Source: Neolewinella antarctica | Lineage (GTDB): Bacteria; Bacteroidota; Bacteroidia; Chitinophagales; Saprospiraceae | Direction of reading: 5' to 3' | Length of the DNA stretch: 64,000 nucleotides | NCBI RefSeq assembly: GCF_011927835.1 | Contig: NZ_JAATJH010000005.1 | Coordinates: 1-64,000 of the forward strand | In this document: positions 1 through 9,425 of the stretch, piece by piece | How positions within the stretch are numbered: position 1 is the stretch's first letter | How the letters are laid out: each line of letters opens with the position of its first letter | The notes under the pieces: model-generated | Told to the model about the DNA's origin: nothing | The model's database searches: none | The model's input: only the letters and a program-made list of their open reading frames with translations | Position numbers and translations under genes: made by a program

Positions 1-2
1 AA

Positions 3-77
3 GGGTTACTGGTTCATACATTTGGTAAAATAACAGCCGCAATCCTTGGCAGAATGGATGAATTAGAGCTTATTTAG
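3..77 (+). CDS. C-terminal end of an unidentified protein (truncated by window start)
   Basis: An open frame runs from the window edge to a TAG at 75-77 and gives 24 residues ending in DELELI. It stops 3 bp before the next start codon, which suggests an operon. Too little is present to assign a family. Confidence 0.35.
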   Translation, partial: GLLVHTFGKITAAILGRMDELELI

Positions 78-80
78 CCC

Positions 81-440
81 ATGATTCGCATTAATATTGA
101 TCCAAGGGTCAACTTTAATGTTCGGACCCGCCATTTTCGGAAACGAGGCTTCGTTTGGTTTGGTGTTCAGGCTGATGAATTAGGTTCCGATTGGGACCTA
201 TGGATTACTCACCTAACCCCTGCTGACGATGCTAACGGTACTCCGGCAACTACGCAGCGCTTTATCGGAGTACACATTGCCGCAGATGGCGATCAACAGA
301 ATACACGTGCTAGGCTTCTTAGCTTTAAAGATGCCACATCCTTCTATCAGCGTAGAACGAGTGGTTTAGCCGGGCTTCACAGTGCAACGCACAACGCCGA
401 GGATGGTGGCGAGAGTCCTGAAACCACTTGTAACCTTTAA
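81..440 (+). CDS. Hypothetical protein, 119 aa
   Basis: ATG start 3 bp after the preceding stop. The product is hydrophilic, has no signal peptide or membrane segment, is basic at the N-terminus (RTRHFRKRG) and Asp-rich in the middle. I do not recognise a family. It could be a true small gene ending an upstream operon or a chance open frame; the tight spacing favours a gene. The next gene starts 37 bp downstream. Confidence 0.4.
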   Translation: MIRINIDPRVNFNVRTRHFRKRGFVWFGVQADELGSDWDLWITHLTPADDANGTPATTQRFIGVHIAADGDQQNTRARLLSFKDATSFYQRRTSGLAGLHSATHNAEDGGESPETTCNL

Positions 441-476
441 TCTCCACCAATAAATCCAATCGTTATTTTAAAGGTT

Positions 477-2783
477 TTGAACAGCAGAAGAGGCAACGTC
501 AGGGGAAGAACATTTCTTTCCCTGACGTTTGTTATGTTATGGACCACGTTTTTGTGTGGGCAACAGGATGGCAGTAGGGTATTAGCGGGCAAAGTTATCA
601 GTGCCGACTCGTACGAGCCAATCATCGGGGCTACTATTTTCAGTGGTCAGAGAGGCACCCAGACGAATGAGGATGGCCTGTTTTCTATCCGCGTTGGCCC
701 GGACGATTATCTAATCGTATCAGCTTTCTCCTTCAGGCCTGACACTATTCCCGTAAATACGATTGACTTCGGTGATCCCAAGCCAATAACGCTGCAGGCC
801 TACACGTTTTCCGCGGTAACCGTACGGGCGAGGCGACCAAGGTCCGCCGTGCGGACTATCTCACCGGAAATAGCAGAATTAAGGGAACTACCTTCGTTAC
901 TGGGCGAGCAAGACTTACTACGCAACCTCAGTTATTACCCCGGCGTAGCGAACGGAGTGGAGGGCACGACCGGACTGCACGTCAGGGGCGGGGAAAGTGA
1001 TCATAGTTTGCTGCTGTTGGATGGTGGAACCATATACAATAGCGCACACGCACTGGGTTTTTTGTCGGTGTTCAATCAAAACACGGTCAGTTCGGTCGAT
1101 CTGTACAAAAGTTATATTCCGCCAACCTTTTCCGGGAGACTGGGCGGGGTGCTGGACGTAGCAACCAGAACGGGGAATAAGGTCAAATCCTCTGGGGAAC
1201 TGAGTCTGGGCCTGATCAATTCAAGTCTCCTTCTGGAGGGGCCCATTGGTAAGGATACCACGCTGTCTTATCTCCTTGGTGCCCGGGGCGCGTACACCGC
1301 CCCGCTTACCTTGGCGACCAGTTTGTTCAGTGGGGGCGGGCCACGCATCAACGTAGGGCTTTACGACGTAAACTTCTCCTTGCACAAGTCACTATCAAAT
1401 CTTGGTGATCTTTCGTTGCGCATCTTTCAGGGGAATGATTTCTACCTCGTATCTGCAGAAGACGACGACTTACAAGGATCGTACCGACTTAGTTGGGGCA
1501 ATTCAGTAGTAAACCTTCAGTACGCACTGCCACTGCGGAACAATATGTTGAGTAAAACTACGCTCGTGCGCACCCGCTACGCCAATCGCTCCCTGATCAG
1601 CTCCTCCTTCACCGACCAGGAAGAACAATCGCTTTCCACCGTAGCGTCCATTACCGAAACCCAACTCAAACAATCTCTCGTAGCCGCTTTAAATCGCCAT
1701 AGCTTGACCTGGACGGGCACCATGTTACGTCGGCGGCTTGCACCGGCGGATGTAGAATTTGACGATCAACCCACCGCAAACTTCGACAGCTACGTATTAT
1801 CCACATCCATGGAGGACCAGTTTTCTTACGGCGGGTTCGACGTAGCTCTCGGGGTAAATTTGCGTAGATCCTGGCAGCCCAACCCGCGGTTTAATTTCAC
1901 TTCAATCGAACCCCGGGCGGGAATCAGCCGAACAATGGGCGAAATGGGTAGGCTTTATTTTTCCTACACGCGCATGTTTCAGCGATTACACCGAGTGACC
2001 GCCTTTGCGGGGACCCTGCCGTACGATCTATGGCTTCCCTCCTTTGCATCCATCCCCCCGCAAGCCAGTCACAATTTCTCGCTTGACTATTCCCGCCAGG
2101 CTGCTACCATCAATTTTGAGGCGGGCCTATTCTACCGGACGTTCACCGGACAGGTCGTTCCCGGAATTAATAATTTTAACCTCTCGGGAGATGCTGGCCT
2201 CAACACGAATTTACTGGCTGCCAACGGCACGGGCAACTCGTACGGCGTGGAGCTGTTGTTCGAACGGGAGATCGAGGACGGGAAGTTTAGTTTTGCCTAT
2301 ACGTACTCCCGCAGTTTCCGCCGGTTTCCCGAAATAAACGATAATCGTAGATTTCCCTTCCGTTTTGATCGACCCCACGATCTATCACTAACGTACCGAC
2401 AAGAACTGTCGGATAAGTGGTCCGTATCCGGTGGGTTTGTTTTGCAGTCCGGAATTAATTACTCCCTACCGACGGCATTTATCATTTCACCGAACGGTGA
2501 TCCCGCGCCAGTATTTACGGACCGCAATAATGCGCGACTACCTACCTACCATCGTCTTGATTTGATGTTCAGCAAGTTCGGCACTACCAAGCGAGGCTAC
2601 CGTAAACGATTGGACCTCGGATTTTATAACGTATACGCACGCGCTAACCCAAGCTTTGCTATCGTGAGGCAAAGTTTTATTAGAGAAACGTTTGCCGGCC
2701 CCGATGTAGCCAGAAGTTTGTTTCTGCTCGGTGGCGCGGTATTTAGAATAATCCCAACCGTTAACTACTCCGTACAATGGTAA
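477..2783 (+). CDS. TonB-dependent outer-membrane receptor with carboxypeptidase-like N-terminal domain
   Basis: 768 aa. A signal peptide (about residues 1-29, hydrophobic LSLTFVMLWTTFLCG) is followed by a CarboxypepD_reg-like domain (about 34-105, with GATIF and NEDGLFSI), then a plug domain (about 130-235, with LHVRGGESDHSLLLLDG and GRLGGVLDVATRTG), then a long beta-barrel ending in an aromatic residue (NYSVQW). The start is a TTG; the next ATG (534) would remove most of the signal peptide, so TTG is preferred. It overlaps the following DUF4249 lipoprotein gene by 7 bp. This receptor/DUF4249 pair is common in Bacteroidota and is thought to import a nutrient with TonB energy. The substrate cannot be read from the sequence. 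Confidence 0.9.
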   Translation: MNSRRGNVRGRTFLSLTFVMLWTTFLCGQQDGSRVLAGKVISADSYEPIIGATIFSGQRGTQTNEDGLFSIRVGPDDYLIVSAFSFRPDTIPVNTIDFGDPKPITLQAYTFSAVTVRARRPRSAVRTISPEIAELRELPSLLGEQDLLRNLSYYPGVANGVEGTTGLHVRGGESDHSLLLLDGGTIYNSAHALGFLSVFNQNTVSSVDLYKSYIPPTFSGRLGGVLDVATRTGNKVKSSGELSLGLINSSLLLEGPIGKDTTLSYLLGARGAYTAPLTLATSLFSGGGPRINVGLYDVNFSLHKSLSNLGDLSLRIFQGNDFYLVSAEDDDLQGSYRLSWGNSVVNLQYALPLRNNMLSKTTLVRTRYANRSLISSSFTDQEEQSLSTVASITETQLKQSLVAALNRHSLTWTGTMLRRRLAPADVEFDDQPTANFDSYVLSTSMEDQFSYGGFDVALGVNLRRSWQPNPRFNFTSIEPRAGISRTMGEMGRLYFSYTRMFQRLHRVTAFAGTLPYDLWLPSFASIPPQASHNFSLDYSRQAATINFEAGLFYRTFTGQVVPGINNFNLSGDAGLNTNLLAANGTGNSYGVELLFEREIEDGKFSFAYTYSRSFRRFPEINDNRRFPFRFDRPHDLSLTYRQELSDKWSVSGGFVLQSGINYSLPTAFIISPNGDPAPVFTDRNNARLPTYHRLDLMFSKFGTTKRGYRKRLDLGFYNVYARANPSFAIVRQSFIRETFAGPDVARSLFLLGGAVFRIIPTVNYSVQW

Positions 2784-3691
2784 AGTGTCTTAGTAAATTA
2801 TGTCTTTTGCTAATTATGATGGGGTGCGGATTACTCGTCGTTAGTTGTAATTCAGGATTGCTTGAAATAGAACTACCCGACCAAAACAGCGAACAGATCG
2901 TGATGTACGGCTTTGTGGATACGGCGGGCGCGGAAATTCAACTTGCCCGCGCTGGAAACCCGAACGATACCTTCTTTCTGGCGGAAGATCGGTCGGTTGG
3001 CGGGGCGCTGGTAGCAATAACGAACCTTAATACGGGTGAGCAAATTTCGCTACGGGACCAAGGGAATGGAAGGTATACGTCGATGGATAGTTTTCAGTCC
3101 GATGCGTCGTATACCGTATCCGCTACCGTGCCGGGGTACGGAGAAATAATGGCCCGCGACATTGAAATTCCTCTTCCACTCCTGTCTAGCGAGTTACTAC
3201 TCACGAACTTAGACCTCGATACTAATAACGTTATTAGAGCTAACCGTATTTCCGCCAGTATAGCCTTGAGTTACCTTAAGTACCCTTCGTTCTCAAATGG
3301 GATAACGTTATTTAATTTAATAGGCGAAGGATCGGTTAACGGAAGAGACAGAATATCACCGGACCTACTGGAAGAGATAACCGTCGGGTGTGGTTTCCAG
3401 AGCGGCGCTTTACTGGTTTGGCCGAATGATTGTTATGTTAATACTGATGAGGTTACCATACCGATACTAGTTCGGCAAGAAATAGAAGGCAGCAATGCAC
3501 CAGATTCTTTACTGTTGAGATTATCCGTGGTGCAGAAAATATTTGTGGACAACGTTCAGTCGCTAAACATAAATACCTTTAATTTCGACAATATATTTAT
3601 TGAAGCCAATACTTACCAGTCGAACATTTCCGGAGGTCTGGGGGTGGTTTCTGGTAGGTCCTTTAGCGAGCACGTGGTTCCTTTACGGTAG
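2777..3691 (+). CDS. DUF4249-family outer-membrane lipoprotein
   Basis: 304 aa. N-terminal lipoprotein signal with lipobox LLVVSC (Cys at about residue 24). The following region resembles DUF4249, in which a short beta domain (GGALVAITNLNTGEQISLRDQGNGRYTS) comes early, then the Y-T-VSATVPGYGEI segment. It starts inside the end of the TonB receptor gene (7-bp overlap), so the two are translationally coupled. DUF4249 proteins are regarded as surface partners of TonB receptors, analogous to SusD. The family call rests on pattern and context. Confidence 0.8.
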   Translation: MVKCLSKLCLLLIMMGCGLLVVSCNSGLLEIELPDQNSEQIVMYGFVDTAGAEIQLARAGNPNDTFFLAEDRSVGGALVAITNLNTGEQISLRDQGNGRYTSMDSFQSDASYTVSATVPGYGEIMARDIEIPLPLLSSELLLTNLDLDTNNVIRANRISASIALSYLKYPSFSNGITLFNLIGEGSVNGRDRISPDLLEEITVGCGFQSGALLVWPNDCYVNTDEVTIPILVRQEIEGSNAPDSLLLRLSVVQKIFVDNVQSLNINTFNFDNIFIEANTYQSNISGGLGVVSGRSFSEHVVPLR

Positions 3692-4265
3692 AACAGAGAA
3701 TGTATATGGAATTTTCATAAGTTCCTACGTACGTGAGTTGAAGTTAGCGTGACTATATATTTGTTGAAGGCGGTGTAGCGTAGTGATTCGCGGCAGGTCG
3801 GAACAGGACTTATAAACTCTAATGAGTACGCTGGTTAAAAGGCTGGATATGACTGTGCCGGGAAGCAATCTATTGTTCTTCGTCGAAGCCATACCACCGA
3901 ACGACGTACGGCCCGGATCATCCGATTGAATACGTGGGAAGCATAAATGTCGTCTGTTGGAGTCAAGGTTGCTCCGCGTCCGGACTAACCAGTGCGAAAG
4001 CAGTCAAGACAAGGATGGAAGCTAAAGTCCCGACACGCCTTATTACGTGATCGGCCGTACTATACGGCGTGCACTCGATCTATCCCGCTGAGTACAAAGA
4101 GCTCTCGATGAGCTTCGCTACTGCCTCCAGCGATTAATTACCGCACTTGGCCGGCCGCGGCGTTCGCCGCGTGGCAAGTGGTAAGCAGTTGATCACGAAG
4201 GCACATCTAATGGAACTGCCCTACTGATTCACGAGGCTACCGGGCTAAGAAAACAATATACTGCA
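3692..4265. other. 574-bp region without a recognisable gene
   Basis: All frames are interrupted. It contains a small hairpin (GCCGTA/TACGGC near 4051-4065) and a stronger stem-loop at 4144-4180. No promoter or repeat family seen elsewhere in the window could be placed here apart from the hisIE promoter at its right edge. It may be decayed coding DNA or a structured RNA; neither is shown. Confidence 0.4.
4144..4180. other. Stem-loop in intergenic region
   Basis: Outer arms CACTTG (4144-4149) and CAAGTG (4175-4180) enclose a perfect inner stem CGCGGC (4156-4161)/GCCGCG (4166-4171) with loop GTTC. There is no following T-tract, so it is not a standard terminator. Confidence 0.45.
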
Positions 4266-4273
4266 TACCTTTG
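4266..4273 (+). promoter_or_regulatory. Probable -7 promoter box of hisIE (TACCTTTG)
   Basis: TACCTTTG is an exact match to the Bacteroidota -7 consensus TAnnTTTG and ends only 4 bp before the hisIE ATG, so the transcript would have almost no leader. No clear TTG -33 box is visible. Confidence 0.5.
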
Positions 4274-4277
4274 CGCC

Positions 4278-4886
4278 ATGAACGAATTGAACCTCGACCA
4301 GCTAGCCTTCGAAAAATCTCCCGACGGCTTAATTCCGGCGATCGTGCAGGATGCGAATACGCGGGTCGTCCTGATGCAGGGCTACGTAAATCGGGCGGCA
4401 ATCGATAAAACAATAGCGAGCGGATTGGTAACATTTTACAGCCGCAGCAAAGATCGGCTCTGGACGAAGGGGGAAACCAGTCGCAACTACCTCCACTACG
4501 TAAGCATGGCGGCGGATTGCGATAACGACAGCATCCTGATCCAGGCAAAACCGAACGGGCCCGTGTGCCATACTGGAAAAGATACCTGCTGGGGAGAGAC
4601 CAACCAGGGTGAGTTTCTGGACCACCTTGAACGGACCATTCAGGACCGGCGGGACAACCCCAACGAAAAAAGCTACACCAGCCAACTTCTTGCCCGGGGC
4701 ATCAATAAAGTCGCCCAGAAGGTCGGTGAAGAAGCCGTTGAGTTGGTGATCGAGGCCAAGGACGATGACAAGGATTTGTTCCTCGGGGAAGCAGCCGACC
4801 TGATGTACCACTACCTCGTTCTGCTGGCGGCAAAAGGGTACAGCCTGGAGGACGTCCGGGAAGTGCTCCGGAGTCGGCACCAGTAA
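4278..4886 (+). CDS. hisIE: Bifunctional phosphoribosyl-AMP cyclohydrolase / phosphoribosyl-ATP diphosphatase
   Basis: 202 aa, the usual length for fused HisI-HisE. Residues about 1-105 are the cyclohydrolase, with the metal-binding DCDNDS segment and the zinc motif CHTGKDTCW. Residues about 112-200 are the pyrophosphohydrolase, with the helical signature KVGEEAVELVIEA and EAADLMYHYLVLL. It catalyses the second and third steps of histidine synthesis in the cytoplasm. The gene is detached from hisA, which lies about 9 kb away on the other strand, so his genes are scattered here. Followed after 126 bp by yqeY. Confidence 0.96.
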   Translation: MNELNLDQLAFEKSPDGLIPAIVQDANTRVVLMQGYVNRAAIDKTIASGLVTFYSRSKDRLWTKGETSRNYLHYVSMAADCDNDSILIQAKPNGPVCHTGKDTCWGETNQGEFLDHLERTIQDRRDNPNEKSYTSQLLARGINKVAQKVGEEAVELVIEAKDDDKDLFLGEAADLMYHYLVLLAAKGYSLEDVREVLRSRHQ

Positions 4887-4910
4887 ACTTTGCTTTTCTC
4901 GTTTTTAACC

Positions 4911-4931
4911 TTGCACCCGCGCCCGCGCCCA
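4911..4931 (+). repeat. GC-rich dispersed element, copy a (N=C)
   Basis: Matches GGCACCYGCGNCCGCGCCC from the third base on, preceded by TT (TTGCACC). Intergenic, between the hisIE stop and the yqeY start, preceded by TAACCTTG. Confidence 0.85.
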
Positions 4932-5012
4932 CTTCACGGGACCATCCACCACCACGTGCAACCTTTCCCTACCGCGCACGCGTTGAAGAGCGGTACCAAA
5001 ACCACCCAACAG

Positions 5013-5459
5013 ATGACCCTCGAACAGCGCATTACCGCCGACATGAAAACCGCCATGAAGAGCCGGGACAAAGTGAGTCTACGGGGCATCCGCGCCGTCA
5101 AAAGCGCCATCCTGCTCCAGAAAACGGACGGCTCCGGCCAGGAACTCGACGGTGACGGTGAAATCGCCCTCCTCCAAAAACTGGTGAAATCACGTCAGGA
5201 CAGCCTCGACATTTATACCAAGCAGAACCGTGAGGACCTCGCCGTGACCGAGCGCGAAGAGATCGAAGTAATCAGCAAATACCTCCCCGAGCCGCTTTCC
5301 GAAGCTAAACTGGGCGAGCTCGTGGAAGGCATCATCACCAAAACCGGCGCTTCCAGCATGAAGGACATGGGTAAAGTGATGGGCATGGCCAACAAGGAAG
5401 CCGCCGGGCGCGCCGACGGAAAAAGCATCGCCGCCATGGTGAAGGCGAAGCTGAGTTAA
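5013..5459 (+). CDS. yqeY: GatB/YqeY domain protein
   Basis: 148 aa, typical for YqeY. The N-terminal helical part (MTLEQRITADMKTAMKSRDKVSLRGIRAVKSAI) and the C-terminal part (EVISKYLPEPLSEAKL...GKVMGMANKEAAGRADGKSIAAMVKAKL) match the family, which shares the tRNA-interacting tail domain of amidotransferase subunit GatB. A possible role in amidation of mischarged tRNA is known only by analogy. The frame is open back to 4890, but those codons run through repeat element a and have no family resemblance, so the ATG at 5013 is the better start. A strong terminator follows 22 bp after the stop. Confidence 0.92.
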   Translation: MTLEQRITADMKTAMKSRDKVSLRGIRAVKSAILLQKTDGSGQELDGDGEIALLQKLVKSRQDSLDIYTKQNREDLAVTEREEIEVISKYLPEPLSEAKLGELVEGIITKTGASSMKDMGKVMGMANKEAAGRADGKSIAAMVKAKLS

Positions 5460-5475
5460 ACGCCCCCACGCCAAC

Positions 5476-5514
5476 AAAAAAGCCCGCCGTACGAACCGTA
5501 CGGCGGGCTTTTCT
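5476..5514. terminator. Bidirectional intrinsic terminator
   Basis: Perfect 12-bp stem GCCCGCCGTACG (5482-5493)/CGTACGGCGGGC (5497-5508), 3-nt loop, with A6 on the left and T4 on the right. It can end yqeY on the plus strand and the M36 peptidase gene on the minus strand. Confidence 0.92.
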
Positions 5515-5537
5515 ACGTGCGTTTAGTTAAGTCCAGC

Positions 5538-8500
5538 TTACCGGACAGTCAGTTTGATCGTATTCACCCGGTCAGCCCCGGTCACCTGAACGACGTAGAC
5601 ACCCGCTGGTAACTGGTCCGTGGCAAAAGTGGTAGCATTTACGCCCGGTACAAGCCGTAGCTGCTTCAGTGCGAGCGACCGTCCGTCAATCGTGAGTAAC
5701 CGCACCGTAGCCGAACCGGCCCGCTGCGCGGTGATGCGCACGTTGGTCACCGCGGCGGCGGGGTTGGGGAAAACGTTTACGGTTGTCTCGCCCGGGAGCG
5801 GATCGGGCGTGCTGCTGACAACGTCGTTACCACCGTTAGCGATCACGCCGAGGTTACCCGTCAGCGCGCGAACGTTGTCGCCATCGTCGGAGGTGAGCAC
5901 GGCGGCGGATTCGTAGTTGACCACGTCGAGCACCTCGATGTCGTCGATCCACCAGCCCCGGCCGCGCGCCCGCGAGTCGGATATGAATCGAAACCGAAAG
6001 TAAACTTCCTGGCCGGAAAATTCGCTCACGTCGATAACAATCTCCCGAAAGCCTTCGCTGTCACCCCAGAAGGAGCCTCCCCCGGTGAGGGTTTGGGTAG
6101 CGACGGGAGAGACTTCCCCCCGGTACGCGCCACGCAGAAATTTGTCGTCACCCACCCGCGTCCAGTTTGTCCGGTCGGTACTGGTTTCGACGATGCCGGC
6201 GTCCCAACCGGCCTGCGTCCGGTACTTGGTGAAAAAGCGTAAACCCGGTTGGTCGCCCCGGATGGTGATGGGCTCGGCCAGTTGTAGCGCCTGGTCGTTG
6301 GTTTCGTCGGTGTTAATGATGTACCAGGACTGGTCTCCCGAGAATGGCGTCGTGTCCGTCAGCATCCACTGGCGATCACCCGCAAGCGTCGTTACTTCCC
6401 AGTTACCACCGTCATCCTCTGCTCCGTCGAAGAAGTAAGTCGTGGAGGCGATGGTTTCGTCGCTCTCCACGTTGTACTGGATGGAGACCTCCTCCTCGAA
6501 GGCCAGGTCACCGACCCGGAAGCGGATCAAATTACCCTCGACCGTGAAGTCGTCCACCCCACTAACCGAGCGCTCGAGGAGCGTCATTCCTTCCGGTATG
6601 GTGTCGGTAATAACGACGTTTTGGGTCGTTGTTTGGCGGTAGCTGAAAGCTTTTAGGAAGTAGCGAACTTCCTCACCGGCGTCGATAAAATCGGAATCAA
6701 CGGATTTGCTCAGCGTGATCTCCTCCGTGCAGTAGGGCGTCAGGTCGTTGCCACCGCGGTTGTCCGTCCGGTCGTCGGCGGTGCCCCCGTCGGCGGAGAA
6801 ACCAAGCCCCCGGTCGGCAAAAACCTGGTACAGTTCACACTGGCTTTCGCTGGCAAAAACCAACCTGTTCGCTTCGAGGATACCGTCGCGCGCGTCGAGC
6901 ATGGTGGGGTTACACTTCGTGTACTTCATGCCCTCGACGACGAGCTGCACGGCCCTGTTGTTGCCACCGGTGCCGTTGATCAGGTCCTCGTCGAAACCGA
7001 ACTGATTAACGTAGAGCCAGTAGACATCCCAGAGCGTCGCGGCCCATACCTCCCCCAGGGGATGCGGGGCACCCCGCTGGCCCGTGAAAATGATGTCGTC
7101 GTAGGATTTGTCGTTGATCGCGCGGTCCGTGCTGTACGGTTGCGAGCGAATACCCCCGTCCGTAGTCTCGCCGCTGATCACGTAGTTGCCGATGCCGCGC
7201 ACTTCGCTGCCGTCCGGGTTGTCCTGATTGGTCCGGGGCGTGGAGGCCAGGGTAAAGAAATCCGACCAGCCTTCGCCCATTTGCTCGTCGTTGTTGAGGC
7301 AGCGGGTGTTGGAGGGGCCACCGACGAGGCGGTTGGAAACGCCGTGGCCAAATTCGTGGGCGATGATGCCGGCGTCGAAATCACTGTCGATGGCGCTGAC
7401 GCCGATGTCTTCCAGTTTTATGCGCACGCGGTCCCCGTCGTCGAGCGCGGCGATGATCAGTTCACAGTCAGACTGTTGCATGGAGACGGCGGGGATCGTA
7501 ATTTCTACGTCGCTGGTCCCCCCGAGCGTCTGGATTCGGTTCGCGTTATTGCAGACGATCACGGCGATGGCGCCGGCCGCCTGGGCGTTTTCTACCTTGG
7601 TTGTAAACAAGCACGTACCCCGGGTAACGAGGGCAATTTTCCCTTCCAGGAATTCACCATTAATGAGCGAATCGCAGGCGAAGTTACCGTCCGCCGTGCC
7701 GTCATCCGCCCGTGCGACGTCTCCTTCGTAAGGGCCGTTCCGTGCTACGCTAGGGCCAAAACTCGCGCTTCCCGTAGGGTAGAAACCCGCGATGGAGCGG
7801 GGGGCGAGTACCAGTACGTTACTATCCCGCGGGTTGAAAAGCTGCATTTGCATTCGGGGGCGGTCACCATCGTCGGGCGTAAAGAAGTTGGCGTTGTTGA
7901 TGCCGCTGGCGTCCTGCACTTCGGCACGGACTGGGTCGCCATCCGCACCGCGCCCGCCGTAGTTGTTCTCCTGGAAGTTGCCCGCTGCTTCGTCAAATCC
8001 GGCCAGAAAGAGCCAGTCGTGCATTTTGTTGACGGTATAAAAGGACTGTACCATGGCGGCGGGGAGGATCGAATCCGCCCGCAGACCGGCCGCAAAGGGG
8101 AAATCAAACACCAGCCCCGCGCCGCCCTCGGCGGTTTCTCCGTCGGGGATGCCGTCGTTGCGGCCGTCCTCCCCGGGCGGGTCGCGGTCGGGATAGGCGT
8201 AGACGTTGTTGCCGCGGGTAATGGTGAATTCGGCACCCGCCCGCCCGTTGGTGTCGTGCCAGCCGAACGGGGAGGCAGTGAGGTCGGCGGGGTTGACCTC
8301 CAGCGTGCGGTCACCGTGGAGGGGGGACTCTTCGCCGAACGGAATGACCCGGTAACTAGCGCCGTCGACGAGTTCTTCCGTTGGGCGGAGAGCCAGTGGC
8401 GTAGCGGTTCTGCAGTCGGCGGCCAGGTCATGTTGGTGTTGGCTACCGAAGGCGCAGTGAAGGACGAGGTTACTGGTCTTGATCAATTCGCCGGTCGCGG

Positions 8501-9059
8501 CGTCGATCAGGACGAGGTAATAGTTGGCATCGGTTTGGTGCTGGTCGATCAGTATCCGCCAGGTAAGCCGCACGCCGTCGGGGCCGGGCAGATATACCAG
8601 CTTAGCACCGAGGGGCACGGAAGAGACGGCGGGCCAGACGAAGCGCTGTTCGCCCGCTACCTCCTCGGTAAAAATGGGCTGGCCGAAGGAAGGCGCAACG
8701 GAGGCGGCCGCGGCGTGTACGGCTTTGTGGGCGCTGAACGCGGGTGCCGTGGGTAACCCGAAAGAAGCCAAGTTCGCTACCAGGTCGATGGACTCGGAAA
8801 CGACTCGTTTGTCCCGTAGGTGCACGATGGCTTGCGCGTTGAATACCGGAATACCGGCGTGGTACTGCTCCAAGTAAATATGCTCCGTGCCGTCGGGAGA
8901 AGCGTAGGCGTCGGTTACGCGCAGGTCGCGCACGTCGGCGTACGTAAGGCCGAGTTCATGGGGGCGCTTCTGTAGGTAGGCGCGGGCTACGCCTGCGGAC
9001 TGTGCGGAGAGTCCCACCCCCACAAAAAGTAAGAGTAGTGCAGTAAAATATAGTTTCAT
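5538..9059 (-). CDS. Secreted M36 (fungalysin-like) metallopeptidase with PA insert and T9SS sorting domain
   Basis: 1173 aa. Signal peptide (MKLYFTALLLLFVGVGLSAQ), then an FTP-like propeptide. The catalytic region follows, with the zinc-binding HEFGHGVSNRL motif near residue 568 and a downstream GEGWSDFF glutamate region typical of M36. A protease-associated (PA) domain (VTRGTCLFTTKVENAQAAGAIAVIVCNN) is inserted before the HEFGH motif. Next come a DUF11-like beta domain (TLSKSVDSDFIDAGEEVRYFLKAF) and a jelly-roll-like segment. The last ~75 residues (VFPNPAAAVTNVRI...GVYVVQVTG) form a T9SS type A C-terminal signal. The product should be exported through Sec, then across the outer membrane by T9SS, and degrade extracellular protein. 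PorX, a T9SS regulator, is encoded at 57-58.6 kb. Confidence 0.94.
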   Translation of the reverse strand: MKLYFTALLLLFVGVGLSAQSAGVARAYLQKRPHELGLTYADVRDLRVTDAYASPDGTEHIYLEQYHAGIPVFNAQAIVHLRDKRVVSESIDLVANLASFGLPTAPAFSAHKAVHAAAASVAPSFGQPIFTEEVAGEQRFVWPAVSSVPLGAKLVYLPGPDGVRLTWRILIDQHQTDANYYLVLIDAATGELIKTSNLVLHCAFGSQHQHDLAADCRTATPLALRPTEELVDGASYRVIPFGEESPLHGDRTLEVNPADLTASPFGWHDTNGRAGAEFTITRGNNVYAYPDRDPPGEDGRNDGIPDGETAEGGAGLVFDFPFAAGLRADSILPAAMVQSFYTVNKMHDWLFLAGFDEAAGNFQENNYGGRGADGDPVRAEVQDASGINNANFFTPDDGDRPRMQMQLFNPRDSNVLVLAPRSIAGFYPTGSASFGPSVARNGPYEGDVARADDGTADGNFACDSLINGEFLEGKIALVTRGTCLFTTKVENAQAAGAIAVIVCNNANRIQTLGGTSDVEITIPAVSMQQSDCELIIAALDDGDRVRIKLEDIGVSAIDSDFDAGIIAHEFGHGVSNRLVGGPSNTRCLNNDEQMGEGWSDFFTLASTPRTNQDNPDGSEVRGIGNYVISGETTDGGIRSQPYSTDRAINDKSYDDIIFTGQRGAPHPLGEVWAATLWDVYWLYVNQFGFDEDLINGTGGNNRAVQLVVEGMKYTKCNPTMLDARDGILEANRLVFASESQCELYQVFADRGLGFSADGGTADDRTDNRGGNDLTPYCTEEITLSKSVDSDFIDAGEEVRYFLKAFSYRQTTTQNVVITDTIPEGMTLLERSVSGVDDFTVEGNLIRFRVGDLAFEEEVSIQYNVESDETIASTTYFFDGAEDDGGNWEVTTLAGDRQWMLTDTTPFSGDQSWYIINTDETNDQALQLAEPITIRGDQPGLRFFTKYRTQAGWDAGIVETSTDRTNWTRVGDDKFLRGAYRGEVSPVATQTLTGGGSFWGDSEGFREIVIDVSEFSGQEVYFRFRFISDSRARGRGWWIDDIEVLDVVNYESAAVLTSDDGDNVRALTGNLGVIANGGNDVVSSTPDPLPGETTVNVFPNPAAAVTNVRITAQRAGSATVRLLTIDGRSLALKQLRLVPGVNATTFATDQLPAGVYVVQVTGADRVNTIKLTVR

Positions 9060-9424
9060 GGGGACGCAGATTTACTGGCAACGATCAGGGTACGAGAGAA
9101 ATACTTCTACGGCGTCGTAGGGTAGGAACCGGCCGCGGCGATCGACCGCTGGCTCGGGTGAATTCTCCAAAACTAAGCAACACCTGCTCAAATAGGTTAG
9201 GCTAAGCCGCTCAATTTTATGCGGTTATGGGTAATAGCCCGGGCCACGACACTTTGTGGGTGCCAATTGTACCGCAATCTCTAGCCCGATGAAGAGTAGC
9301 ACCGTCGCCGAGCCGACGGGCAATCCATAATTTACCCATTTCCCCAACCCGAATAGCATACCCTACCGGGGCGCCCGGTACGGCCCTGCTTTGTACGAAC
9401 ACACCCGGCACCCGCGTCCACGCC
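9060..9424. other. 365-bp intergenic region
   Basis: Holds the leader of the M36 gene (minus strand) and, at the left gene's far side, GC-rich element copy b. A 64-codon minus-strand open frame (9217-9411) has no family resemblance and is not called. Confidence 0.4.
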
Positions 9425-9425
9425 C
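9406..9425 (+). repeat. GC-rich dispersed element, copy b (one mismatch)
   Basis: CGGCACCCGCGTCCACGCCC differs from the consensus at one base. It abuts the stop codon of the minus-strand exonuclease gene. Confidence 0.75.

Noticed and set aside
4890-5012. Upstream start for yqeY
   Set aside because: The extra 41 codons pass through a GC-rich element copy and have no YqeY similarity.
7062-8756. Long plus-strand open frame (564 codons) opposite the M36 protease
   Set aside because: Low-complexity, Val/Gly/Arg-rich translation typical of an antisense shadow in GC-rich DNA; the minus strand holds a clear protease.
9217-9411. 64-codon minus-strand open frame upstream of the exonuclease
   Set aside because: No signal, no family resemblance, no promoter.
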